Below are positions 16,376 through 24,429 of a stretch of 64,000 bases of DNA, in pieces; positions within the stretch are counted from its first letter, which is position 1, and the number at the start of each line of letters is the position of its first letter. Source of the stretch: Aliirhizobium smilacinae (GTDB taxonomy: Bacteria; Pseudomonadota; Alphaproteobacteria; Rhizobiales; Rhizobiaceae); NCBI RefSeq assembly GCF_006335145.1, contig NZ_VDMN01000011.1, positions 1 to 64,000 on the forward strand, read 5' to 3'. A program made the position numbers and the translations under genes. The notes under the pieces were generated by a model, which made no database searches, had not been told where the DNA came from, and saw nothing but the letters and a program-made list of their open reading frames with translations.

Positions 16376-16393
16376 GATTGTCAGCTGACAATC
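16376..16393. promoter_or_regulatory. parS: parS partition site between repB and repC
   Basis: GATTGTCAGCTGACAATC is a perfect 18-bp palindrome with the same 14-bp core as the site at 14007-14020. Its location next to a RepB gene and its sequence type (GTCAGCTGAC centre) fit repABC parS sites. Confidence 0.85.
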
Positions 16394-16419
16394 CGATCGC
16401 AACCAGGAGATCAAACCGC

Positions 16420-16474
16420 AAAAGAAAAGGCCCCCAAACGTCGCCGTCGTGGAAGCCCTTCTTATAGTGTCGCA
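16420..16474 (-). ncRNA. antisense counter-transcribed RNA controlling repC
   Basis: repABC plasmids encode a small antisense RNA in the repB-repC gap that lowers RepC synthesis and sets incompatibility. On the minus strand here, a GC-rich segment (16428-16462) capable of a hairpin is followed by a T-rich run (16417-16427). A promoter-like pair lies upstream. The ends are approximate. Confidence 0.55.
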
Positions 16475-16479
16475 ACTAA

Positions 16480-16508
16480 AGAATCGCATTTCCCCGAATC
16501 CCAGTCAA
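16480..16508 (-). promoter_or_regulatory. promoter of the antisense RNA
   Basis: On the minus strand, TTGACT (16503-16508) and GATTCT (16480-16485) are separated by 17 bases, a good sigma-70-type arrangement directed at the hairpin region. Confidence 0.5.
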
Positions 16509-16569
16509 GAGTCTTTGGCGCTGTTTTGGCGAGCGGATTTCTTTTGCCTATTTTGTGAGGGCTGAAGAA

Positions 16570-17784
16570 ATGCAAACAGGAAATGTAACGACGCCTTTTG
16601 GGCGGCGGCCGATGACGCTTGCTCTGGTGAAACGGCAGATTGCCGTCGCCGAGATCAAGTCAGGCAAGAGCGCTGACAAATGGATGATATTTCGCGACGT
16701 CAAAGAAGCGCGCGAGACGTTCAAGCTGCAGCCGTATTCGATTGCTGTGCTTGACGCACTCCTGACGTTCTACCCGGACAAGGAATTGCGCCAAGACGCA
16801 CAGATGATCGTGTTTCCTTCGAACGCCCAGCTGCAGGTGCGCGCCAACGGAATGTCCGGAGCAACCCTTCGGCGGCATTTGGCGATCCTTGTCGATGCAG
16901 GGATGATTGTCCGCAAGGATAGTCCCAATGGCAAACGATACGCTCGAAAAGACGGGGCAGGGGAGATCGAACGTGCCTTCGGGTTTGATCTCTCCCCACT
17001 GCTGGCTCGCTCCGAGGAATTTGCGTTGGCCGCGCAAAAAGTGGCGACCGATCGCCGGGAGTTTCTCCAGGCCAAGGAGAGCCTTACCTTGTGCCGACGC
17101 GATGTCCGGAAGGTCATCAGCGCCGCGATCGAGGAGGGGGCTGAAGGCGACTGGGAAGCGATAGAAGCCGTCTACCTCGACATCGTCCGACGGATCCCCC
17201 GCACCCCGTCAGCTTCCGACTTGGCGAATATCCTCGACGAGATGCAGCTTCTTTACGGCGAGGTCATCAACCAACTGGATATGCTAGGTAATTCAGAAGA
17301 TATAAGCACCAATGGTGCTCAGACAGAGCGCCACATACAGAATTCAAAACCCGAATCCATCAATGAACTTGAACCTAGCTCTAGAACCGAGCAAAGCGCG
17401 AGGCCGAGTGAAATCAGTCGACCGAAGAGGGAGCCGATAAAGGCATTCCCACTCGGTATGGTGCTGAGGGCTTGCACGCAGATAAGCGATTACGGGCCGG
17501 GCGGCCAGATCGCAGGTTGGCGAGAGCTGATGTCAGCCGCAGTTGTCGTTCGCTCGATGCTCGGCGTCAGCCCGAGCGCCTATCAAACGGCCTGCGAAAC
17601 CCTGGGACCCGAGAATGCGGCCGCAGTTATGGCCTGCATTCTGGAGCGGGGGGGCCAGATCAACTCAGCAGGCGGTTACCTCCGTGATCTGACGCAACGG
17701 GCGGAGAAGGGTAAGTTTTCGCTCGGTCCGATGCTGATGGCCTTGATGCGCGCCAATGCCGGGAACGAACGACAGGCGGGATGA
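16570..17784 (+). CDS. repC: replication initiator RepC
   Basis: RepC is the initiator unique to repABC replicons. The product starts MQTGNVTTPFGRRPMTLALV at the ATG at 16570 and has 404 residues. The family N-terminal domain includes a winged helix that binds the origin (about residues 85-125, with NGMSGATLRRHLAILVDAGMI). A variable, AT-richer linker (about 240-290) and a conserved C-terminal domain (GMVLRACTQISDYG onward) follow. It is preceded by about 200 bases holding parS and the antisense RNA locus. A GTG start 15 bases upstream is less likely. Confidence 0.95.
   Translation: MQTGNVTTPFGRRPMTLALVKRQIAVAEIKSGKSADKWMIFRDVKEARETFKLQPYSIAVLDALLTFYPDKELRQDAQMIVFPSNAQLQVRANGMSGATLRRHLAILVDAGMIVRKDSPNGKRYARKDGAGEIERAFGFDLSPLLARSEEFALAAQKVATDRREFLQAKESLTLCRRDVRKVISAAIEEGAEGDWEAIEAVYLDIVRRIPRTPSASDLANILDEMQLLYGEVINQLDMLGNSEDISTNGAQTERHIQNSKPESINELEPSSRTEQSARPSEISRPKREPIKAFPLGMVLRACTQISDYGPGGQIAGWRELMSAAVVVRSMLGVSPSAYQTACETLGPENAAAVMACILERGGQINSAGGYLRDLTQRAEKGKFSLGPMLMALMRANAGNERQAG
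17270..17410. other. oriV: putative origin of replication inside repC
   Basis: In studied repABC plasmids oriV lies within the repC coding sequence, in an AT-rich stretch. The most AT-rich part of this repC is about 17275-17400, in the poorly conserved linker. Placement is inferred from the family, not from a recognised iteron. Confidence 0.45.
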
Positions 17785-17812
17785 GATGCTGATGTTCGGC
17801 CCTGTCTCCGTC

Positions 17813-18634
17813 TTAGGCGACGGCGGTGAGGAAGCTGTCCATCAGGACATTGAACTCCTTGTGCCTTTGCCAGTGGAGACCATGTCCAGCATTTTCCAGG
17901 CGGACAGCGCCGCGGTACCAGAGGTTGGCGAAAGTCAGGCTGTCGATGTAGTCGAGATTGATCACGGGGTCGTCGGCGCCGTTGACGATTGCCAGCGGAA
18001 CAGGCGAAGTTTCGACAAGGGTTCGTTGGTTGGGGTGCTTTCCGGAAAGGGCTGCATCGATCATCAACTCGCGCGAGCGCCCGTCTGTTCGTCTGACAGC
18101 GGTTTTCCAAAACGCATCGTGGACGGCGTCCGATCCGAGCGCGAGCGCTACGATCATGTCGATTTCCCGGTCGGTGAGGGTCTGTTTTCCCGTGTATCCA
18201 AATTCCGGATTGGGAACGAAGCCGAGCGCTGCACCTTCAGGGCCCGGTGGGATTGGCGGTGTACCAAAGATCATCGTCCCAGCAATTTTTTCTGGCAGGA
18301 GCCTCATGAGTTCCAAGGCGACATGGCCGCCCAGAGAGTGGCCGAGCATGGCGAAGCGATCCACGTCCAGTGCTTCAATCACTTCGCAGATGGCGTCGGC
18401 ATATCCATTGAAGTTGTAAGTGCGGAGCGGATCGGTCGCATCGGAGGATTGACCATGGCCTGGCAGGTCGACGGCGATGATCCGGCGTTTTTCGGCAAGG
18501 GCCTCGATCTGGAAATGGAATGTTTCTTTGCAGAGGGAATTGGCGTGGATCATGAGGAGGGGGATCTCGCCGCCGGGTTTGTCGTAGACTGCGATCCGTC
18601 CATGGGATGTTTCGATCGTTTTTTCACTCATCAT
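17813..18634 (-). CDS. AidH-like alpha/beta hydrolase, possible AHL lactonase
   Basis: This 273-residue cytosolic alpha/beta-hydrolase has a nucleophile elbow GHSLGG (Ser near residue 100), an oxyanion segment HANS (about 30-33), an acid in NGADDP (about 222) and the catalytic His in NAGHGLHW (about 251). Several blocks (ETSHGRIAV, DLPGHGQSSDATDP, GYADAICEV) resemble my memory of AidH, the Ochrobactrum hydrolase that opens acyl-homoserine lactones. That would suit a plasmid with TraR/TraI signalling. A general esterase is the alternative. The start is the ATG at 18634, 5 bases after GGAG. Confidence 0.65.
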   Translation of the reverse strand: MMSEKTIETSHGRIAVYDKPGGEIPLLMIHANSLCKETFHFQIEALAEKRRIIAVDLPGHGQSSDATDPLRTYNFNGYADAICEVIEALDVDRFAMLGHSLGGHVALELMRLLPEKIAGTMIFGTPPIPPGPEGAALGFVPNPEFGYTGKQTLTDREIDMIVALALGSDAVHDAFWKTAVRRTDGRSRELMIDAALSGKHPNQRTLVETSPVPLAIVNGADDPVINLDYIDSLTFANLWYRGAVRLENAGHGLHWQRHKEFNVLMDSFLTAVA

Positions 18635-18879
18635 CACTGCTCCACGTTCACCTTGAGGTTCTCGTCCTGACCATATTGCTAAAGGACCTAAACGGTCTCT
18701 GTGACCACAATCTGAAGCTCGCTTCGCGTAACACCCGCAAGCCGCTATCCGGCAAAGGGCGCACCAGCCTTAACGTTAGAGGCCATTTTTCCAGATATTG
18801 GGCACATAAGTCGACTTTTACGAAAGTGTTTCAGTCCACCTTAAATTCGTAAGGTTCATAGAATTTCAGATTTCTCGCG

Positions 18880-19562
18880 GTGATATTTATGCGTCGTATT
18901 GTAGAAAAGTCGATTTTAACCGGACTGTTTTCGGTGTTGGCATCGCTTGCGATCTCGTTCAACATTGTTCCGTTGTTGGGTGGTCAAGTTGCGGGCGCGG
19001 GCCTGCTCATGACCATATTTTGTCCGTTGGCCATATCGATCCCAGCGTCGGCGCTGCATTTCACCCAGTCAGATAAAGTGCGACGGGCAGAGGCAGCGAC
19101 GGCCTGACCGGTGTTCTCACAAGAAGCGCATTCATGGAAGATCTGGCTTTGACAAGTCAACGAGGTGGGACGGGCGCCCTGCTGTTCCTGGACCTGGACT
19201 ACTTCAAGTCGATCAACGACCGGTATGGTCACGCGATCGGTGATGAAGCTCTTCCCTGCGCCGGACTTGTCCTCGCGCGCTTCCTGAGCGATTCAGATTT
19301 CGCAGGACGCCTTGGCGGTGAGGAATTTGGACTGTTTCAGAGCGATCTGACGTTTGAAAAAATGCCCGGCCGTTGCGAGGAGGTTCGGGAGGAGATCGCC
19401 CGTATCGTCTCGAAAACACCTTCTGGCACCCAGGTGCGGATCTCCACGAGCATAGGTGCGTGTTATTGCCAGCAGGGCTTTGATTTATCGGACTGCCTGA
19501 AAGCAGCGGACGAAAATCTTTATCAGGCTAAAGCCTTGGGCCGAAACAGGGTCATTGCATGA
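18880..19562 (+). pseudogene. frameshifted membrane diguanylate cyclase (GGDEF)
   Basis: Two overlapping frames together make a typical short cyclase. The first (to 19107) encodes two membrane segments and the linker FTQSDKVRRAEAATA, then meets TGA. The second continues as SDGLTGVLTRSAFMEDL, which is the canonical GGDEF domain entry, then FLDLDYFKSIND and the active-site RLGGEEF. A single-base change near 19090-19105 would restore one protein of about 225 residues. No RxxD inhibitory site is seen. The second half could be translated alone from 19134, but would lack the domain start. Confidence 0.75.
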
Positions 19563-19664
19563 ATACCGTCCGAGATGCCGAATGCTACGTCGCGCCCTTG
19601 AAGTTCAAGTGAGTCTCGTTCCATGCGGCCTTTGCAGAATCCTAAACTGCTATTGTTCCAACCC

Positions 19665-20264
19665 CTAATTGCTCATCACCATCATTACATCCTGAGTCAG
19701 ATTGTAAAAACGTACAGCATCAACAGGCTCAACGTCGCGGCCATGGGCTGCTGCATTTCTCAACTCAAGCAGGCTTCGCAGTGTTTGGAATGTGCCGGTG
19801 GGAATGAAGCCCATTTCATAGATCCGCTTAATGTTTTGGCCGGTCGACTGCCTTTGGATCTCTTTAGGGTTCGTTGAAGTTATCAGTTTTGCAAGCTCTT
19901 GGATCTTTAGTTCCACCGGTCTCCAAGCATCAAGAATTGCGGCGTTTGGAGATAGTGCGATCAATTGCTGTAGTCGTGGATCGGGCAGTTCGTTTGCGTT
20001 TAGTCCCACGCCCTCCGGCTGTGCGTCAGGCATCGGCGCTGACTCTTCGATCTCGTCCAGCTTCTCCGCGAAATCTAGTACCTTGTCGCCCCAGGTCAGT
20101 TTCCTAACTTTTGCGAGCAACCCTCCAATCTGCGAACGGAAAAACCACGCTATGATGACTGCTGCCAACGGCCATGCCAGCGAACTGACAATAGATGCCG
20201 CGAAGTCCAAGCCACCCATGCCACCCAACCCACTGTCGTCGTGTCCAATCTTCAATTCCAGCAT
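19665..20264 (-). CDS. membrane-anchored protein with HEPN-like C-terminus
   Basis: This is a 199-residue protein. I start it at the ATG at 20264, which has GAGGGG just upstream, not at the longer open frame. One membrane segment lies at about residues 21-42, followed by a helical acidic linker and a C-terminal helical domain containing LRSLLELRNAAAHGRD. RNAAAH (R169, H174) fits the R-x4-H signature of HEPN ribonucleases. It is divergent from a papain-fold gene and a TIR gene, suggesting a conflict role. The HEPN call is by motif only. Confidence 0.55.
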   Translation of the reverse strand: MLELKIGHDDSGLGGMGGLDFAASIVSSLAWPLAAVIIAWFFRSQIGGLLAKVRKLTWGDKVLDFAEKLDEIEESAPMPDAQPEGVGLNANELPDPRLQQLIALSPNAAILDAWRPVELKIQELAKLITSTNPKEIQRQSTGQNIKRIYEMGFIPTGTFQTLRSLLELRNAAAHGRDVEPVDAVRFYNLTQDVMMVMSN

Positions 20265-20439
20265 TATGTCCCCTCGTCCCCACTCTGATCCAGCGCTGTA
20301 ATTCGGCAAAGGGCTCGATTTAAACCCGCTTCGATTTTTGGAGGGCATATCAGCTGCCAATAGCTCTTCAAAACGACTGCTTGCCGGAGCCAACTCCTCT
20401 GTGTAGCAATTCAACATCAGCTTGAATTGGGAGGGAAAA

Positions 20440-21009
20440 TTGGGACAGGCCAAGCAAAATAAGAAATTATTAGACGGATGGAAAGATACGCTTTCCTTAG
20501 ACGAGCGCATCGTATTCGATGTTGCTTTCAGATTGCACAACAACGTCATTAAGCCACGTAATGCAACCGGCATGTGCTATCATTCGGTGTTTTTTCTGTA
20601 TCTTTATCTCAAAGAAAAGCATCGGATTACAGCTTCCCCAGTCATCGCGTATGTCAACGATGGTACCGATGATATCTTCATATCGCATGCTTGGCTCGAA
20701 TTTAACGGGAAACGCACCGATGTTAGTTTAGCCGTAACAGATCCTAGAATAGGAACGGCGGGTCAACTTATCATTTTGGACCGGGTCTTTAAGTCCGGGC
20801 ACGAATACGGGTATTTTCTTGAGATCCCCGAGGCTGGATTAAGGCAAAACGAAGCGCTTCGCCTGGCAGGGATGCGGGCCCTCTTAGAGCACAAAGAAAA
20901 AGAGCACGCGACCATGCTGAAGCGCGTGAATGACGATGACGCAATCCGCTCGTATCTTGATGCTGAGCCCAATGGCTTCGATTACCAGAAAATGGCGACC
21001 TTGATCTGA
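20440..21009 (+). CDS. papain/transglutaminase-fold protein of unknown role
   Basis: This protein of about 189 residues (TTG start at 20440 after GGGAGGG; a TTG at 20422 is also possible) has a Cys-His-Asp arrangement. Cys46 lies in TGMCYHSVFF at a helix start, His83 in SHAWLEFNG and Asp94 in KRTDVS. The C...HAWxE...D pattern is typical of transglutaminase-like and lasso-peptide-protease-like papain folds. It is 65 bases upstream of the TIR gene on the same strand, so the two may form an operon. I do not recognise a characterised family. Confidence 0.5.
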   Translation: MGQAKQNKKLLDGWKDTLSLDERIVFDVAFRLHNNVIKPRNATGMCYHSVFFLYLYLKEKHRITASPVIAYVNDGTDDIFISHAWLEFNGKRTDVSLAVTDPRIGTAGQLIILDRVFKSGHEYGYFLEIPEAGLRQNEALRLAGMRALLEHKEKEHATMLKRVNDDDAIRSYLDAEPNGFDYQKMATLI

Positions 21010-21074
21010 TGGCGGTCAGACTGCCGAGCCTCAGAAATTACCAAACGTGACACCCGGGAAATAGGTGAAAATCA

Positions 21075-21938
21075 ATGCCAATATTCATTAGCCACAGCCA
21101 TCAGGACAAGGACTTTGTCGATAACCTCGCGAAGATGCTAGTGGTCGCAAAGCACCATGTGTGGGTTGATCGCTGGGAATTGAAGCTCGGCGACTCCCTG
21201 ACGTCGCGCATCCAAGAGTCGCTTACGGGTTCAAGTGCGATCCTCGTCATCCTTTCCAAAAGCTCCGTTGCGTCAGAGTGGTGCAAGAGAGAACTGAATG
21301 CTGGATTGATCCGTGAATTGGAGGAAAAGAATACCATTGTCATGCCGGTCGTGATTGATGACTGCTCGATCCCGCTCTTTCTCAGAGATAAATTATACGC
21401 GAACTTTAACAAAGATCCTGACGAGGCGTTCAATCTGATCGATAGTTCGCTAGCTCGGATATCCAACCCAACGATGTCTAGGTTCCTGCAGCCAGAACAC
21501 AAAACAGACTATGCTTTCGACTGGCGCAGCGCGCCAGCAAATGAACTGCACGATGGTTGGTTGCTCCGTTGGACGTTCATAGACCACGCAGATTCCATGG
21601 AGTTTTCTATCCTTAGCGAGTGCCGCATTTATGCGCCTAAGGATGCCGAAGAAGCTTTCTTTAGGGCCGCGAGAAACGGGCGCCAGATTGAATTTGGACG
21701 CGACGTTTTGGCTGCTATCGGTGCGATCCTCGATAGAAAGCCGCTCGTGGAAAATATTGAAGACAATCTGCCAAAGTTTGTAGCTTTCCAGGTGAAATGC
21801 ATGGGTCAAAGCTTTGCTGTTCAATATAATTATCGGAGGCTAGGTGTGGATCAAGGTACTGATACTATCGTCTACTTAGACAATCACGTCAAATTGGCCA
21901 TGGATTACATGAATTCGGTTATTGGCGGCGGGCAATGA
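21075..21938 (+). CDS. TIR-domain protein, putative NAD+-cleaving effector
   Basis: This 287-residue protein begins with a TIR domain (residues 1 to about 130). The markers are MPIFISHSHQDKDFV, a BB-loop region DRWELKLGDSL, and the WxxxE motif W69CKRE73 that supplies the catalytic glutamate in TIR NADases. The C-terminal half (about 145-287) has no recognised domain and may be a sensor. Bacterial TIR proteins commonly deplete NAD+ after phage detection. Here the neighbours are a papain-fold protein and a HEPN-like membrane protein. Enzymatic activity is inferred. Confidence 0.75.
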   Translation: MPIFISHSHQDKDFVDNLAKMLVVAKHHVWVDRWELKLGDSLTSRIQESLTGSSAILVILSKSSVASEWCKRELNAGLIRELEEKNTIVMPVVIDDCSIPLFLRDKLYANFNKDPDEAFNLIDSSLARISNPTMSRFLQPEHKTDYAFDWRSAPANELHDGWLLRWTFIDHADSMEFSILSECRIYAPKDAEEAFFRAARNGRQIEFGRDVLAAIGAILDRKPLVENIEDNLPKFVAFQVKCMGQSFAVQYNYRRLGVDQGTDTIVYLDNHVKLAMDYMNSVIGGGQ

Positions 21939-22111
21939 CCGCTCAGCCTCTACTGCGGTCACCTACAGTGTCATTCACCCTAGCTGAGCCGGCCCATTTA
22001 GGAGCGTTCCTCCCGGCGTCTTCTCAGAGGCAGAGCTCAAAGACATGACGACGCACCCAATGATATCGGGGCACAAAGCGGTGACTGTAACGCGGAGCAA
22101 GTTCTGCTTGA

Positions 22112-23287
22112 TCAGATAATTAACCGCGCCGCCCGTCCCATCTTCCGTTCGGAATTATTGTAATAGCCCGAGGCCTGCGTGACCGACTTGTGCAGGGACT
22201 GCTGCATCGCCTCCGGTAATGGGACACCGCGGTTCGCCGCCTCGGTCAGATAACCAGAGCGAAGTCCGTGCGCTGAAAACTGCGCGGGGTCCAGCCCGGC
22301 TTGCTTGACGCGCGTTTTCAGGATGAGGTTTATAGACTGCGGTGTCATCGCCCGCCGATCGAGATTGCCCCACTGGTCGATACGGCGGAAAACCGGTCCT
22401 GCTTCAATCTTCGCCTCCTCGAGCCAATGCCGGAGCGCGGTCACGGGACGGCCGATCAGCACGACGTGTTCGTTGTCATCGGCCGACGTGGTTTTGGTGC
22501 GACCGAGACGGATTGTCAGGCAGGGGAGGAGAGGGGAGTGCTCGTCGGCAGGATTGGCGCGAACCGGTTCGTCGTCGACCAGATCCTCAACGCGCAATCC
22601 CGCTACTTCTGAACGCCGGCGGCCTCCGGAGGCAAACGCCATCAACAGCAGCGCCCGATCGCGCTGATCAACCAGCCGGTCGCCGGCGCAGGCGGTCAAC
22701 AGCTTTTCCAGGATATCAGCGGTGACAGCTTTCTTGCTCTTTCTCTGCCTAGGTCGATTGATGGCGCGAACGGCCAGCCGAAGCGCGCTATTCAGCGACG
22801 GCGCCGAAAACGATCCGGTCAGCCCGCGCCAGCGCGTCAGGATTGACCAACTCGTCAACCGGCGGCGAACAGTCGCCGGCGCATGCGGACCTTTGCTTCT
22901 AAGCAGCCCCTTGACGCGGAGCGCCATCGCCACGTCTTCGGGCATGCCGTGATCGGGATTGGTTTCGCGCTCGGCCGGATCCCACAGATGATGGGCGACG
23001 AATTTCAGAAGCAGGCTTTCGGGTGCCGGCCAGGGGAGGGGAGTGCCGGTGGCGACGGAACACCAGGCTTCTAGATAGGCAAGGTCGGACGCCAGTGCCC
23101 GCATGGTATTGTCGCCCATGCCCTCGCTGGCCAGATGTTTGAGCGTGGCGACGTCTTCATCGGTCAGAAGTTCGGCGAGCTGGTCACGGCGATCAAACGG
23201 CAGGATGGCATCGAGCGCATCCAGTTCCTCTGCACGCTTCAGAACTGTCTGCTCTGCCGCAGGCACGATCTGCGAATTTTGCTTCAT
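22112..23287 (-). CDS. tyrosine recombinase / integrase
   Basis: This is a site-specific recombinase of 391 residues from the ATG at 23287 (MKQNSQIVPAAEQT). A SAM-like core-binding domain occupies about residues 50-190. The catalytic domain has Arg in GGRRRSEVAGLRVEDL, HGLRSGYLTEA (HxxR), a His in LHKSVTQASGYY and the Tyr nucleophile there. It could have mobilised the surrounding island, but no attachment repeats are seen. It is divergent from a toxin-antitoxin pair, with about 77 bases between start codons. Confidence 0.85.
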   Translation of the reverse strand: MKQNSQIVPAAEQTVLKRAEELDALDAILPFDRRDQLAELLTDEDVATLKHLASEGMGDNTMRALASDLAYLEAWCSVATGTPLPWPAPESLLLKFVAHHLWDPAERETNPDHGMPEDVAMALRVKGLLRSKGPHAPATVRRRLTSWSILTRWRGLTGSFSAPSLNSALRLAVRAINRPRQRKSKKAVTADILEKLLTACAGDRLVDQRDRALLLMAFASGGRRRSEVAGLRVEDLVDDEPVRANPADEHSPLLPCLTIRLGRTKTTSADDNEHVVLIGRPVTALRHWLEEAKIEAGPVFRRIDQWGNLDRRAMTPQSINLILKTRVKQAGLDPAQFSAHGLRSGYLTEAANRGVPLPEAMQQSLHKSVTQASGYYNNSERKMGRAARLII

Positions 23288-23322
23288 CTCACATGTCCTG
23301 CCGATATCGCGAGTTTGCAAAT

Positions 23323-23350
23323 GTTCCGGAAATCCCGTATATTCCGGAAC
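23323..23350. promoter_or_regulatory. palindromic operator of the toxin-antitoxin pair
   Basis: GTTCCGGAA and TTCCGGAAC form 9-base arms separated by 10 bases. The dyad ends 14 bases before the antitoxin ATG, with AAGGAG in between. Phd/YefM antitoxins repress their own promoter through such dyads. The site also covers the start region of the divergent integrase gene. Confidence 0.65.
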
Positions 23351-23364
23351 AAAGGAGCTTTATC

Positions 23365-23643
23365 ATGACATCCACGGTTACCGCTGCGGCGGTTTCGAAA
23401 AATTTCGGGGCTTATCAGGATGCGGCCGTTCGCGAGCCGGTGATCATCACCAAGAATGGTCGGCCCCGCACGGTTCTGATCGCCTATGAGGACTATGTGC
23501 GTCTGGCAAAGCGTGACCGCCGGGTCGAACTTTCGGCGATGCTCGGCGACGATGAGCTCGCCGCCATTGAAGCATCGCAGATGGAGCCTGGTCTGGATCA
23601 TCTCAATGCCGAACTGTTGACGGACAAGCATGCTGCCGACTGA
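23365..23643 (+). CDS. Phd/YefM-type antitoxin
   Basis: This antitoxin and autorepressor has 92 residues from the ATG at 23365, preceded by AAAGGAG. The Phd/YefM N-terminal fold is clear in VSKNFGAYQDAAVREPVIIT and KNGRPRTVLIAYEDYVRL. The C-terminal part, acidic and likely unfolded without toxin, should neutralise the product of the next gene, whose start overlaps by 14 bases. An upstream in-frame start gives 116 residues but runs through the operator, so I reject it. Confidence 0.85.
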   Translation: MTSTVTAAAVSKNFGAYQDAAVREPVIITKNGRPRTVLIAYEDYVRLAKRDRRVELSAMLGDDELAAIEASQMEPGLDHLNAELLTDKHAAD

Positions 23644-24061
23644 ACCCAAGGTTGGCTGGCTGTTTCGATATTCGTATCTCTGGCATTGGCAACATCTCGA
23701 AGGCCGGGAGGAAGGCGACAAGAACCGTCCCGTGCTGGTTCTGGCAATTGTTGCCACGCTGGAAGACGGAACGCCGGCGGTGCGGGTTCTGCCTGTCACG
23801 CATTCGCCACCGTCTGATCCGCAAGACGCTGTTGAAATCCCCGCCGCTACAAAGCGTCGCCTTGGACTTGACGACGAGCGCTCCTGGATTGTTCTGACGG
23901 AAAGCAACCGTTTTGTCTGGCCCGGACCGGACGTCAGGCCGATAGACAGCGAAAGCGGCTACTACGGAGCGTTGCCACCGGCCCTCTTTGAAGAGATCAA
24001 GCGCCGGTTTGTCGAGCGGGCGCGGGCGCAACGTCATCATGCGACGGCCCGAACCGACTAG
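23630..24061 (+). CDS. PemK/MazF-like toxin
   Basis: This 143-residue basic protein starts inside the antitoxin gene (14-base overlap), a normal toxin-antitoxin arrangement. The segment GDKNRPVLVLAIVATLEDGTPAVRVLPVTHSPP resembles the beta-barrel core of PemK/MazF/Kid mRNA interferases, which cut mRNA when antitoxin is lost. The N-terminal FRYSYLWHWQHLEGREEG is unusual for classical MazF, so the family link is distant. A role in plasmid maintenance is likely. Confidence 0.65.
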   Translation: MLPTEPKVGWLFRYSYLWHWQHLEGREEGDKNRPVLVLAIVATLEDGTPAVRVLPVTHSPPSDPQDAVEIPAATKRRLGLDDERSWIVLTESNRFVWPGPDVRPIDSESGYYGALPPALFEEIKRRFVERARAQRHHATARTD

Positions 24062-24429
24062 CTGTTGCGTGGTTGTAGGTGTGTCACCCTGCCTCCCGTT
24101 TTCGGCCATCATTTTTCGTTTCGGTTTGTTCGCTGCGACTGTGATTTGCCCGGAGTTTACACCGTCCAGGAGTCGAAATCCATCACTATCGATACTTGAA
24201 TATTATCGATGGCCAGGCGTGGCCTGATGCATCATATCCAGTGGCGAACCCAAACTTGGATATAGCTTTCGTGTGAGAGGTTTTTTACCATAAAATCAAT
24301 GGCGTACCATTCCGGCAGATTGGCGATTTCGAGTTTTTTGGAACCGGCGTTTCGCGCCGGCATCGCTCTCACGCGTCTCGACGAGCGCATTGCCCGCGCG
24401 TCCTTCGGCCCGGGCTTCCTCGAACGATC
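24062..24429. other. non-coding gap after the toxin gene
   Basis: This stretch of 368 bases has no supported gene. It contains short dyads around the ATCGAT repeats (24190-24210) and AT-rich sequence near 24280-24300. I see no transposon end, tRNA or attachment repeat. Confidence 0.4.

Noticed and set aside
22112..24061. Attachment site or tRNA gene near the tyrosine recombinase
   Set aside because: No tRNA-like sequence or direct repeat pair was found around the gene.
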